From Clostridiales bacterium (GTDB lineage: Bacteria; Bacillota; Clostridia; Christensenellales; Aristaeellaceae), in contig CP069419.1 of NCBI GenBank assembly GCA_017569285.1, positions 1,178,001 to 1,242,000 on the forward strand: 64,000 bases of DNA, written 5' to 3'. The notes beneath the pieces were generated by a model. The model was not told where the DNA came from. It worked only from the letters and a program-made list of their open reading frames with translations, and did not search any database. The stretch's first letter is position 1. Each line of letters starts with the position of its first letter. Both the position numbers and the translations under genes were made by a program. Shown here piece after piece: positions 36,294 through 47,200 of the stretch.

Positions 36294-38816
36294 TCAGTAG
36301 TACAGGACGGTCAGGTGCCAGGACCAGGTGAGGGTTTCTTCCGTCGCAGCAAAGGTGTAGGTTGCCTCATTAGCACCCGGGATTTCCTCAAATCCGTTGC
36401 CCTTGTTCACCTTCCAGACGTAGAGGATTTCTTCAGCATCCTCAAAGCCTTCCAACTTGCTGGTCAGGTACACCGGTTCGCCTTCTGTCATCAGCATGGT
36501 CCGGGAAGAGAAGATCGTAACCTTTTTGGGCGTTTCTTCCTTTTCTTCGGGCTGTGCTGGCTGTTCGGGTTCCTCCTCAGACAGCGTGGTCAGGTCATCC
36601 ACATATACATAGCCGATCTTGTCTTCAATCAGGACAACATACCAGTCATCCTTCTGCTCCAGCACGGTGACTTCGGTGCCTTCTTCCAGTGTCTCGAAGA
36701 TTGTGCTCAGTCCGTCGGGATTCATACGAACACCGGCTGTTGTTACAGTCTCCAGTGTCACAATTTCAAGTTCGTCTATTGGGGATTCATATTCTTCAAT
36801 TGTCTTAGGCTTCTCTGTCTCCTTGATTACCTTGGGTACTATATTCTCTTTTTCTTCGTCGGATTCCTCTTCCGCCAAAGCCTGCTGCTCAATTTCTTCT
36901 TTCTCAATTTCAGCAATTTCGATCTCGGCATTCTCTTCAGCAGGTTCTTCTTCTGCCGGTTCCTCAGCGGGTTCCTCTTCTGCAGGCACTTCGGTCACAG
37001 GTTCCTCAACCGGTTCTTCTGTGATATTTTCTTCCGCAACGGGTTCCGTTGCCGGTTCTTCTACCACGGGTACTTCCACAACGGGTTCTGCTGCCGGCTC
37101 TTCCGCCGCGGGTTCTTCGGTCACAGGTTCTTCAGCTACAGGTGTTTCAACCGGTTCTTCCGCGACAACTTCTTCCGCAACGGGCTCCGCTGCCGGTTCT
37201 TCAGCAACAGGTTCCTCCGCAGCAGGTTCTGCTGCCGGCTCTTCAGCGGCAGGTTCTTCCACCGCGGGTTCTTCAGCCACAGGTGTTTCAACCGGTTCTT
37301 CCGCGACAACTTCTTCCGCTACGGGCTCCGCTACCGGTTCTTCCATAATGGGTTCTTCCACAGCAGGTTCTTCTGCCGGCTCTTCAATGACAGGCTCTTC
37401 CACCGCGGGTTCTTCGATTACGGGCTTTTCTGCCGGTTCTCCTGCAGGCGCTTCAGGCTCTTCCTGAGCTGCCGGTTCAGCTTCATTAATCTCATCCAGG
37501 CCAAGGGGCGTCTGATATTCTTCGATTTCCTCGGCTTCCTGCTCTTCATTTGCAGAAGGTTCTTCGACTACAGGCTCTTCAGCCTTCGGTTCTTCGGCCT
37601 TCCTGAAAGGAATGATCGGCAGGTCTTTGCCATTCAGACTGTTCTTCAGGCTGACTACTTCGGCATCGGTCAGTGCAATCACAGATTCTGCTCTGACATA
37701 GCCGCTCAGTTCGCCATTCTCTGTCAGGAAACGAATCTTCAGCCAGTCTTTCTGGGGATTCTCTGCCTTAAACGCGGATGATGCATACGCAACAGACTTG
37801 GTGGTAAAGGATCCTACCACCGAGCTCTTGCGCATATCAGAATAGACTTCGGTACCGCCTTTAACGTAGACATAACCTTTTTCAAAATGCACAGGTTCCT
37901 CTTCAGCAGGTTCCTGAGCAGGTTCTGCTACGGGCTCTGCTGCGGGTTCCTGAGCAGGTTCTTCAACAGGTTCGGCAGCCGGCTCTGCTGCAGGTTCTGC
38001 AGCGGGCTCTGCCGCGGGTTCCTGAACAGGCTCTTCTGCAGGTTCGGCAACCGGCTCTGCCACAGGTTCCTGGACTGGTTCTGCTACGGGCTCTGCCACG
38101 GGTTCCTGGGCAGGCTCTTCAACAGGTTCGGCAGCCGGCTCTGCTGCAGGTTCAGCAACAGGTTCAGTAGCGGGCTCAACCACGGGCTCCTGGACAGGTT
38201 CTGCTACGGGCTCTGCCACGGGTTCCTGGGCAGGTTCAGCAACGGGCTCTGCCGCAGACTCCTGAACAGGTTCAGCAACGGGCTCTGCCGCGGGCTCCTG
38301 GGCAGGTTCAGCTACCAGCTCTGCCGCGGGTTCCTGGACAGGTTCAGCAACCGACTCTGCCGCAGGCTCCTGAACAGGTTCAGTAGCGGGCTCTGCCGCG
38401 GGTTCCTGGACAGGCTCTGCCACGGGCTCTGCCGCAGATTCCTGGACAGGTTCAGCTACGGGCTCTGCCGCGGGTTCCTGGACAGGCTCTGCCACGGGCT
38501 CTGCCGCAGGTTCCTGGACAGGTTCTGCTACGGGCTCTGCCGCGGGTTCCTGGACAGGTTCTGCTACGGGCTCTGCCGCGGGTTCCGCAACATGTTCTGC
38601 CACGGGTTCTGCCGCGGGTTCCGCAACAGGTTCGGCGGGTTCTTCTGCCGGTGCAGCTGTCGGTTCCTCATTAACGACCTGTACGGATTCGGTCACCGGA
38701 GCCTGTTCCGGAGCGGCTTCCTGTCCTTCTTCGGCCAGGATTCCAACGGGCAGCAGGCACGCGATCATCGCAAACACACAGGCGATTGCCATCCACTGTT
38801 TCATTGTCTTCTTCAT
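36294..38816 (-). CDS. Secreted Glu/Pro/Ala-rich protein with two SH3 domains and a C-terminal Ig-like domain, cassette 2
   Basis: Predicted surface protein of 840 aa. Signal peptide [20 protein letters not shown]... ends near GILAEEG. Residues ~55-305 are a low-complexity stalk of [14 protein letters not shown] units. A bacterial SH3 domain follows ([20 protein letters not shown] ... [15 protein letters not shown], ~315-390), then a short linker holding [11 protein letters not shown] near residue 432, a second acidic stalk rich in [10 protein letters not shown], a second SH3 domain ([20 protein letters not shown] ... [12 protein letters not shown]), and a C-terminal Ig-like domain starting [20 protein letters not shown] and ending [10 protein letters not shown]. 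The ATG follows GGGAGG by 7 bases. Bacterial SH3 domains commonly bind peptidoglycan, so it may tie the giant protein to the wall (inference). A paralog begins cassette 1 at 63535. Confidence 0.85.
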   Translation of the reverse strand: MKKTMKQWMAIACVFAMIACLLPVGILAEEGQEAAPEQAPVTESVQVVNEEPTAAPAEEPAEPVAEPAAEPVAEHVAEPAAEPVAEPVQEPAAEPVAEPVQEPAAEPVAEPVQEPAAEPVAEPVQESAAEPVAEPVQEPAAEPATEPVQEPAAESVAEPVQEPAAELVAEPAQEPAAEPVAEPVQESAAEPVAEPAQEPVAEPVAEPVQEPVVEPATEPVAEPAAEPAAEPVEEPAQEPVAEPVAEPVQEPVAEPVAEPAEEPVQEPAAEPAAEPAAEPAAEPVEEPAQEPAAEPVAEPAQEPAEEEPVHFEKGYVYVKGGTEVYSDMRKSSVVGSFTTKSVAYASSAFKAENPQKDWLKIRFLTENGELSGYVRAESVIALTDAEVVSLKNSLNGKDLPIIPFRKAEEPKAEEPVVEEPSANEEQEAEEIEEYQTPLGLDEINEAEPAAQEEPEAPAGEPAEKPVIEEPAVEEPVIEEPAEEPAVEEPIMEEPVAEPVAEEVVAEEPVETPVAEEPAVEEPAAEEPAAEPAAEEPVAEEPAAEPVAEEVVAEEPVETPVAEEPVTEEPAAEEPAAEPVVEVPVVEEPATEPVAEENITEEPVEEPVTEVPAEEEPAEEPAEEEPAEENAEIEIAEIEKEEIEQQALAEEESDEEKENIVPKVIKETEKPKTIEEYESPIDELEIVTLETVTTAGVRMNPDGLSTIFETLEEGTEVTVLEQKDDWYVVLIEDKIGYVYVDDLTTLSEEEPEQPAQPEEKEETPKKVTIFSSRTMLMTEGEPVYLTSKLEGFEDAEEILYVWKVNKGNGFEEIPGANEATYTFAATEETLTWSWHLTVLYY
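37895..38650 (-). repeat. Degenerate [14 protein letters not shown]-coding repeat
   Basis: About 750 bases of imperfect 18-42-base repeats encoding Glu-Pro-[Ala/Val]-[Ala/Val/Gln]-Glu-Pro units, probably an extended, rigid, negatively charged stalk. A second, more varied Glu-rich block lies at about 36900-37470 with an internal duplication around [19 protein letters not shown]. Copy number is likely to vary between strains. Confidence 0.85.
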
Positions 38817-38903
38817 TGGTCTTCCTCCCATGCTGGTAAACTCGGTATCGATCAGCCTTTTATCGTCCAAAATGATTAGTGCATACTCTTCTACACATCC
38901 AAC

Positions 38904-38932
38904 TTATCACATAATGTCCATCAGTTGTCCAA
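38904..38932 (-). promoter_or_regulatory. Possible promoter of cassette 2
   Basis: The 271-base gap between 38817 and 39090 holds no gene and is strikingly A/T-rich, including a perfect 14-base palindrome AAATTTATAAATTT at 38966-38979. The best promoter match on the minus strand is TTGGAC (38932-38927), 17 bases, TGATAA (38909-38904), 88 bases upstream of the SH3-protein start. Confidence 0.35.
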
Positions 38933-39087
38933 CAAAAAACGTGCAATTTTGATAAAATGAAAGAAAAATTTATAAATTTCTATATTTGATCATCGAAAAA
39001 AGCCTAAATTCTGTCCTTTCTCAGTCTGTTCTGGCTGTTCATGGTTTTTGTTGAGTCCCGGTTGTGAATCAGAATGATCCGGAGTCC

Positions 39088-39120
39088 TAAAATCCCCGGA
39101 GACTTCTGTCTCCGGGGATT
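39088..39120 (-). terminator. Terminator at the end of cassette 1
   Basis: On the minus strand AATCCCCGGAGA pairs with TCTCCGGGGATT over a 6-base loop and is followed by a short TT. It lies 23 bases after the binding-protein stop and separates the two cassettes. Confidence 0.7.
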
Positions 39121-39143
39121 GGATGGTTTATTGGGGTATTGGA

Positions 39144-41108
39144 TTATTGAGCTGTTTCCGCCGATTCTTCCGCCACGTCGCTGAAGTAGCTGCCGACAAT
39201 TGCGTCCGCCCAGGAGATGTACTGGGTGATCTTGTAGTTCTGCAGTACTTCCGGATGGAAGTCGTAATACACGTTGGAGTATACGGGGATCATCGGTTCA
39301 ACTTCGGTGAAACGCTTCAGGAAGCTGAGCCATTTCGTGCAGTACGTCAGCAGGTCACCCTGCTCCGTCTGCCGCATTTCCCCTGCCAGCTTCACCAGTT
39401 CCTCATCCTTGACGCCGCATACGTTCACTGCGCCGCCTTCCATAAACATCGGGGAAGGATCGAACGCAACCTCAAAGTTGGTACCAAGGTAAAGCATATC
39501 ATAGTCCGTATCTGTCTGACCGTAGTAAATCGGCAGTATGGCGTCACTCGTCTCTGTTGTCAGGGAAATCCCAGCTTCCTTCAGGGGGGCTGCAAACCAG
39601 ATGTCCAGCGCTTCGCCGATATCCGTGGTTACCGGATAAAACAGTTTCAGCTCCAGCGGAACCAGTTCCCCGTTAATATTCTTGCAGCGGACATCGTCCT
39701 TGCTGCTGTCATAAGTTCCACCGGTCCGGTTCAGCGTCCATCCGGCCGCGTCGAGAATTTGGTTGGCCCGATCGGTGTTGAATTCATATGTTTCCAGATC
39801 GGCAAGGGTTACTTCTTCCCAGTCCTTCTGCAACTGTTCCTTTTCAGCCTCGGTCATACCCTCATCCGGTTCCTGGGCAAGCGTACCGCTTACCATCTGG
39901 TACATCCACTGTCCAAGGCCATAGAAACCGTCTGTTTTGACGCCGTATTCACCGACATAGTCATCCTTCAGGGCTTCCTTATCCAGGCACAAAGCAATCG
40001 CTTTGCGCACTTCAGGATCCGCCGTCGCGGGGTTCTCCCCGTTGAAGGTGATAAAGCTCAGCCCAGGCCGGGGATATGCGTCTGCAGCAAATGATCCTTC
40101 GCCGACTGCACGGGTCATTGCGTCCTGGACCACGTCTGCACGGGACACCTTGTTCAGCAGGCCGTATTTTCCCTGCAGCAGTTCGTCAATCATTGTTTCA
40201 TTGTTTGCCATTTTGTAAACAATCCGCGGAATAACCGGTTTCATGCCTTCGGAGTTCCCCTTGTAATACGGATTCAGTTCAAACCGAGCTTCTCTTCCGT
40301 CAAATGATACCAGTCGATAGGCACCGCTCACCACTTCCGGATGGCTTACATAGCCGCTCGTGGTATTCAGCAGTGTATTCTTCAGCAGGTCTGCCGTAAA
40401 AAGTGCGTCACCGCCTGCATTTCCCTTATTCCGGATATACACTCCGTTTCCATCGTCCGCTACTTCGCATCCGGGTGCGATAACCTGAATCGGATAGGGG
40501 TAGCAGTCCAATAAACTGACTTCATAGAAGAAAGGCAGGTATGCCGCGTTGATGGTAATTTTCAGCGAATAATCTCCGGTCACCTGTACACCGGCCAGAT
40601 AAGGGGTATTCCCCGCCGCATAGTCATTCCAGCCAAGCAGGTAATCTGCCTGTTTGGTCGCTCCGCCGATTTCACTGATCAGGGGAGATGTGCGCAGCAG
40701 CCAGCTGAATGCATAATCCCAGGCCGTAATCTTCGTTCCGTCGGAATAATACAGGTCATCGTACAGCGTCAGGCTGTAAACATGGTCTCCGGCTGTGTCC
40801 CGGGTAACAACACTTCCAATGGTCACCACGGACGGATCCAGCTGGAAGCCGCTGACTGAGGTATTCCACTCAACCAGGTTGTATCCGTGAATCAGCCTCC
40901 GCACGTCCACGTCACTGGTGGAGTTTCCCCAGTTGTCCAGGGAGAAAGCTCCGTACATCGGCATTACAGTGCCGACGACCAGTTCATCGTAGTCATACAG
41001 GACTGTTTCCGGCTTACTCTGCGTCTCTTCCGCGCCGGGGGTCCCCTCCGCAAATGCCGCGGAAAGGATCATCGTCAGCATTAACAGGACCGCTAATACT
41101 TTTTTCAT
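39144..41108 (-). CDS. Family-5 extracellular solute-binding protein, cassette 1
   Basis: SBP_bac_5-type protein of 654 aa, paralogous along its whole length to the protein at 18721-20679. Shared motifs include WGNSTSDVDVRRLIHGYNLV, YYSDGTKITAWDYAFSWLLR, ADYLLGWNDY, AYLPFFYEVSLLDCYPYPIQ and GEYGVKTDGFYGLGQWMYQM. The signal peptide (MKKVLAVLLMLTMILSAAFA, then EG) lacks a lipobox Cys. The ATG at 41108 follows GAGGGG by 4 bases. A promoter at 41152-41179 suggests that it can be expressed apart from the giant gene upstream. No transporter genes are adjacent. The ligand is unknown; peptides are the usual choice for the family. Confidence 0.88.
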   Translation of the reverse strand: MKKVLAVLLMLTMILSAAFAEGTPGAEETQSKPETVLYDYDELVVGTVMPMYGAFSLDNWGNSTSDVDVRRLIHGYNLVEWNTSVSGFQLDPSVVTIGSVVTRDTAGDHVYSLTLYDDLYYSDGTKITAWDYAFSWLLRTSPLISEIGGATKQADYLLGWNDYAAGNTPYLAGVQVTGDYSLKITINAAYLPFFYEVSLLDCYPYPIQVIAPGCEVADDGNGVYIRNKGNAGGDALFTADLLKNTLLNTTSGYVSHPEVVSGAYRLVSFDGREARFELNPYYKGNSEGMKPVIPRIVYKMANNETMIDELLQGKYGLLNKVSRADVVQDAMTRAVGEGSFAADAYPRPGLSFITFNGENPATADPEVRKAIALCLDKEALKDDYVGEYGVKTDGFYGLGQWMYQMVSGTLAQEPDEGMTEAEKEQLQKDWEEVTLADLETYEFNTDRANQILDAAGWTLNRTGGTYDSSKDDVRCKNINGELVPLELKLFYPVTTDIGEALDIWFAAPLKEAGISLTTETSDAILPIYYGQTDTDYDMLYLGTNFEVAFDPSPMFMEGGAVNVCGVKDEELVKLAGEMRQTEQGDLLTYCTKWLSFLKRFTEVEPMIPVYSNVYYDFHPEVLQNYKITQYISWADAIVGSYFSDVAEESAETAQ

Positions 41109-41151
41109 AATACCCCTCTTGTCATACTGATTTCTGGTTTCTTCTATCGAT

Positions 41152-41179
41152 ATTATACTGTTTTTTCTGTTTCGCACAA
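41152..41179 (-). promoter_or_regulatory. Promoter for the cassette 1 binding protein
   Basis: On the minus strand TTGTGC (41179-41174), 16 bases, perfect TATAAT (41157-41152), 44 bases upstream of the ATG at 41108. Cassette 2 has no counterpart at this junction. Confidence 0.55.
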
Positions 41180-41210
41180 CTCAGTATAATCAAATGTGAA
41201 GGTGTAATTA

Positions 41211-41240
41211 CCCGCCGCGCAGCACAGGCTGCGCGGCGGG
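41211..41240 (-). terminator. Hairpin after giant protein 1
   Basis: CCCGCCGCGCAGC pairs with GCTGCGCGGCGGG over a 4-base loop, 14 bases after the giant-gene stop. On the gene's strand an A-rich stretch precedes it and no T-run follows; it may be a terminator of limited strength or an mRNA end-protecting structure. Confidence 0.6.
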
Positions 41241-41254
41241 GTTTTGCTTTTTGA

Positions 41255-44200
41255 TTATTCGTAGGTTTCACCGATGCATACACCGAATCCGGACAGGCCC
41301 AGGGGCGTATCATAGTCATCGATGATGATGCCGTTGCCCGCTGCCTGGTAGCGGATCGTGTATGCCATGTTCCGTGCCGGCATCTCACCATTCACCACGC
41401 GGAAGTTCGCGGTATATCCATCAATCACCGGGCTCAGCACTGAGTACGCTTCACCGTAAGTCAGCGTCCTCTGGTAGGTCGGCGCAGCCTGGGTACCATC
41501 TTCGTATACATACAGGATTGTCAGCGTATACTCGTTGGCCGTATAAACCACATCCAGCGTAGTATCCGACATAATGGTACCGCTTACGCGTTCCTTGTCT
41601 GCCTTGTGGCCAGTCAGGATCGGCGAAGCCACGTTGTACACCGATCCGGCCATGTACTGGGCTGTGAAGGTATCTGCAGCCTTTTCGCCGTTCACCTGGC
41701 CAATCCAGTAGTTCACAGTCAGCCGATACCTCTGGATAACAGGAACCGTATCCGTGCCAGGTTCGCTGGGCACTTCTTCGTCTGTCGGATCGGCGCCCTT
41801 TGCGGTTGCAACGTTCACAACATTGCCCGCTTCGACATCCTTTTCCGTCACCACATAGCTGGTCGTGAATTCCTTTTCTTCACCGGGTGCCAGGCTTTCG
41901 ATCGTCTCGTTCAGGCCAGTCAGTTCATCCTCAACCTTCACGTTGGTCATCGTCAGGTTACCGTCATTGGTAACCACAATCCGGTACTCGATCGTCTCAC
42001 CCAGCATGTAGCCGTCTGCACTGGCAGGCTCGCTGGTAGAGATCTTCGTCACCGTCATATGGCCCTTCGGATCATCCGTCGGATCGTCCTTAGTGCCTGT
42101 GCCGGGATCAGTCGGATCTTCCGTCTTGTTGTCACCGTCAGCGGTTGCTACGTTCTTCACGCCGCCCGCCAGGATGTCGTCCTCGGTCACCGTATAGGTT
42201 GTCGTGAATACCTTTTCCTCGCCGACTGCCAGGCTCTCGATTGTCTCGTGCAGGCCCGTCAGTTCGTCGTCCACCTTCACGTTCGTGATCGCCAGGTTGC
42301 CGTCATTCGTGACGGTGATCTTGTAGCTGATGGTTTCACCCAGAGCATAGGTCTCACCGTTCGCCGGCGTGGAGGTCGTTTCCTTCACGACGTTCAGGCT
42401 CGGATCCGGCTTCTCGGTCGGGTCTTCCTTCGTTCCCTTGCCGGGTTCGGTCGGTTCTTCCGACTTGTTCTCACCGTCCGCCGTCGCTTCGTTCTTCACG
42501 CTGCCCGCCAGGATGTCGTCCTCGGTCACCGTGTAGCTCGTCGTGTATACCTTGTTCGCGCCGACTGCCAGGCTCTCGATTGTCTCGTGCAGGCCCGTCA
42601 GTTCGTCGTCCACCTTCACGTTCGTGATCGCCAGGTTGCCGTCATTCGTTACGGTGATCTTGTAGCTGATGGTTTCGCCCAGAGCGTAGGTCTCACCGTT
42701 CGCCGGTGTGGAGGTGGTTTCCTTCACGACGTTCAGGCTCGGATCCGGCTTCTCGGTCTTCACCGTCGCATCCGCAGTCTTGGTGAGATTGTCAAGCGCT
42801 GCCGTCACCGTATTGGTGAATTCGCCCTTGAGGATATCCTCTTCTGTGATCGTGTAGGTTGCGGTAGTATTGACCGTTTCGCCGCCCGCCACATTCTCGA
42901 AGGAGTTCTTTGCAAGGGTTACGCCTTCAATCTCGCTCAGCGCGATCGTCTTTGCTGCTTCATAGATATTGGTTGCAGTGATGGTGAAGGTTACTTCATC
43001 GCCCAGCCCGTACGGTCCTTCTTCCGCAGTCTTGGTGACTACCAGGGACGGATCCACAGGCTTTTCGCCTTCTCCTTCGCCGTCGGTCACTGTCAGGTCA
43101 CCAAACACGGTCTTGATCTCATAGTTGGCAGCCTTGGTCCCTTCATTCAGCGTGTAAGTGAACTTGTTCTCGCTGCTGCCCACCAGGGTCTGGGTACCGG
43201 TCACGTTATAAGTCGCGCCTTCTTCACCGACAAATCCTTCTCCCGTGACCGTAACCTTGTTATTTGTCAGCGGAGTACCATCATAAACCTTCTGACCGCC
43301 TTCGCTGATCAGGTTGACCGTACGCTTGTTGATCTTCAGCGTTGATGTCAGTGTCGCTTCAGATGAGTAGTTCGGGTTCGTCGCCTTCACGTAGATCGTG
43401 TACTCGCCGGCGTCAACCTTCGTCAGGCTGCTCAGGTCGGATACATACTCACCGTCTTCGGTGAAGCTGTAACTGTACGTCGTGGTTCCGGTCTTGGCTG
43501 TGCTGCTCGGAGTCTTCGTACTCGCATGAGCGGTTCCGTCATACGTATACTCGTCATCTTCCAAGCTGATCGTGAACTTCTCGCTGGTCTTTTCAATTGT
43601 CAGCTTGCCCGGTGTGACGGTGATGTCATAGTTCTTCGTCACATCATTCTCGCCCGCCAGGATCTTCACATTGGTCTTTTCGGTGATGGTTCCGTTGTAG
43701 GTACCAACTTCGGTTCCCTTTGCGGAGTACTTCACATTGTCCGTATGTCCGCTTACCAGGCCGTCTCCGCTTACCGTTACCGTCGTCAGTTCGATCTCGC
43801 TGCCGGTATACGTCTTCGTGTCTGTCTCGCCCGTGAACGTCACCTTCCGGGCATTGATCGTCAGCTTCGCTGTCGTCTTTGCTCCGTCTGTGTAGTTCGG
43901 GTTTGTCGCCTTCACGTAGATTGTATACTCGCCGGCACTTACCTTCTTCAGACTGCTCAGGTCAGACACATACTCGCCATCTTCAGTGAAGCTGTAACTG
44001 TACGTCGTGGTTCCGGTCTTGGCCGTGCTGCTCGGAGTCTTCGTACTCGCATGAGCGGTTCCGTCATACGTATACTCGTCATCTTCCAGGCTGATCGTGA
44101 ACTTCTCGCTGGTCTTTTCAATTGTCAGCTTGCCCGGTGTGACGGTGATGTCATAGTTCTTCGTCACATCGTTCTCGCCCGCCAGAATCTTCACGTTGGC

Positions 44201-47200
44201 CTTCGCCGTGATGGTGCCGTCATACGTGCCGACTTCGGTTCCCTTCGCAGAGTAAGTCACATTGTCCTTATGTCCGCTTACCAGGCCGTCACCGCCTACC
44301 GTCACCTTTGTCAGCTCAATCTCGCTGCCGGTATATGTCCTCTTGTCTGTTTCACCCGTGAAGGATACAGAACGCGGATTGATCGTCAGCGTGCCGGCCT
44401 CGGCCGTAATCACGTAGTTCTCGGTCACGTCCGTATCGCCGTGCATGATCTTGTAGCCCGCAGCAATCGGGTTGTTCCCTTCTGCTGTGTCTGCCACATT
44501 CGTTGCACTGCCCGTCGCGGTCGCTACCAGCTCATCGCCTTCCAGCAGTTCGCCGCTCGTTACCGTCACTTCCGTGTTCGTCAGGGCGTTGCCGTTATAG
44601 GTCTGTTCGCCATCCCCTGCCGTGATTGTGATCTCCACGGAAGCCTTGGTTACTTCCAGTTCTCCCTGCTTATAGGCAATGGTGTAGTTCTCCGCCTCGG
44701 TGTTCTCTTTCAGCGTATGGCCCGTAATCGTGTTCGCGCTCTTGCCGACCACCGTCTGGCTGCCTTCAACCGTTACGCTCGCCAGGCCTTCTTCGCCGAC
44801 AAACGCGCCCTTTGTAATCTTGTATGTATTCTTGGTCAGTGCGGTTCCGTCATACTCCTTCGTCGCACTGTCCGCAGTCAGTTCAATCTCCACGGGATTG
44901 ATCGTCAGCGTGCCGGCCTCGGCCGTAATCACGTAGTTCTCGGTCACGTCCGTATCGCCGTGCATGATCTTGTAGCCCGCAGCAATCGGGTTGTTCCCTT
45001 CTGCTGTGTCTGCCACGTTCGTTGCACTGCCCGTCGCGGTCGCTACCAGCTCATCGCCTTCCAGCAGTTCGCCGCTCGTTACCGTCACTCCGTGTTCGTC
45101 AGGGCGTTGCCGTTATAGGTCTGTTCGCCATCCCCTGCCGTGATTGTGATCTCCACGGAAGCCTTGGTTACTTCCAGTTCTCCCTGCTTATAGGCAATGG
45201 TGTAGTTCTCCGCCTCGGTGTTCTCTTTCAGCGTATGGCCCGTAATCGTGTTCGCGCTCTTGCCGACCACCGTCTGGTTGCCTTCAACCGTTACGCTCGC
45301 CAGGCCTTCTTCGCCGACAAACGCGCCCTTTGTAATCTTGTATGTATTCTTGGTCAGTGCGGTTCCGTCATACTCCTTCGTCGCACTGTCCGCAGTCAGT
45401 TCAATCTCCACGGGATTGATCGTCAGCGTGCCGGCCTCGGTCGTAATCACGTAGTTCTCGGTCACGTCCGTATCGCCGTGCATGATCTTGTAGCCCGCAG
45501 CAATCGGGTTGTTCCCTTCTGCTGTGTCTGCCACATTCGTTGCACTGCCCGTCGCGGTCGCTACCAGCTCATCGCCTTCCAGCAGTTCGCCGCTCGTTAC
45601 CGTCACTTCCGTGTTCGTCAGGGCGTTGCCGTTATAGGTCTGTTCGCCATCCCCTGCCGTGATTGTGATCTCCACGGAAGCCTTGGTTACTTCCAGTTCT
45701 CCCTGCTTATAGGCAATGGTGTAGTTCTCCGCCTCGGTGTTCTCTTTCAGCGTATGGCCCGTAATCGTGTTCGCGCTCTTGCCGACCACCGTCTGGCTGC
45801 CTTCAACCGTTACGCTCGCCAGGCCTTCTTCGCCGACAAACGCACCCTTTGTAATCTTGTATGTATTCTTGGTCAGTGCGGTTCCGTCATACTCCTTCGT
45901 CGCACTGTCCGCAGTCAGTTCAATCTCCACGGGATTGATCGTCAGCGTGCCGGCCTCGGTCGTAATCACGTAGTTCTCGGTCACGTCCGTATCGCCGTGC
46001 ATGATCTTGTAGCCCGCAGCAATCGGGTTGTTCCCTTCTGCTGTGTCTGCCACATTCGTTGCACTGCCCGTCGCGGTCGCTACCAGCTCATCGCCTTCCA
46101 GCAGTTCGCCGCTCGTTACCGTCACTTCCGTGTTCGTCAGGGCGTTGCCGTTATAGGTCTGTTCGCCATCCCCTGCCGTGATTGTGATCTCCACGGAAGC
46201 CTTGGTTACTTCCAGTTCTCCCTGCTTATAGGCAATGGTGTAGTTCTCCGCCTCGGTGTTCTCTTTCAGCGTATGGCCCGTAATCGTGTTCGCGCTCTTG
46301 CCGACCACCGTCTGGTCGCCTTCAACCGTTACGCTCGCCAGGCCTTCTTCGCCGACAAACGCGCCCTTTGTAATCTTGTATGTATTCTTGGTCAGTGCGG
46401 TTCCGTCATACTCCTTCGTCGCACTGTCCGCAGTCAGTTCAATCTCCACGGGATTGATCGTCAGCGTGCCGGCCTCGGTCGTAATCACGTAGTTCTCGGT
46501 CACGTCCGTATCGCCGTGCATGATCTTGTAGCCCGCAGCAATCGGGTTGTTCCCTTCTGCTGTGTCTGCCACATTCGTTGCACTGCCCGTCGCGGTCGCT
46601 ACCAGCTCATCGCCTTCCAGCAGTTCGCCGCTCGTTACCGTCACTTCCGTGTTCGTCAGGGCGTTGCCGTTATAGGTCTGTTCGCCATCCCCTGCCGTGA
46701 TTGTGATCTCCACGGAAGCCTTGGTTACTTCCAGTTCTCCCTGCTTATAGGCAATGGTGTAGTTCTCCGCCTCGGTGTTCTCTTTCAGCGTATGGCCCGT
46801 AATCGTGTTCGCGCTCTTGCCGACCACCGTCTGGCTGCCTTCAACCGTTACGCTCGCCAGGCCTTCTTCGCCGACAAACGCGCCCTTTGTAATCTTGTAT
46901 GTATTCTTGGTCAGTGCGGTTCCGTCATACTCCTTCGTCGCACTGTCCGCAGTCAGTTCAATCTCCACGGGATTGATCGTCAGCGTGCCGGCCTCGGCCG
47001 TAATCACGTAGTTCTCGGTCACGTCCGTATCGCCGTGCATGATCTTGTAGCCCGCAGCAATCGGGTTGTTCCCTTCTGCTGTGTCTGCCACATTCGTTGC
47101 ACTGCCCGTCGCGGTCGCTACCAGCTCATCGCCTTCCAGCAGTTCGCCGCTCGTTACCGTCACTTCCGTGTTCGTCAGGGCGTTGCCGTTATAGGTCTGT

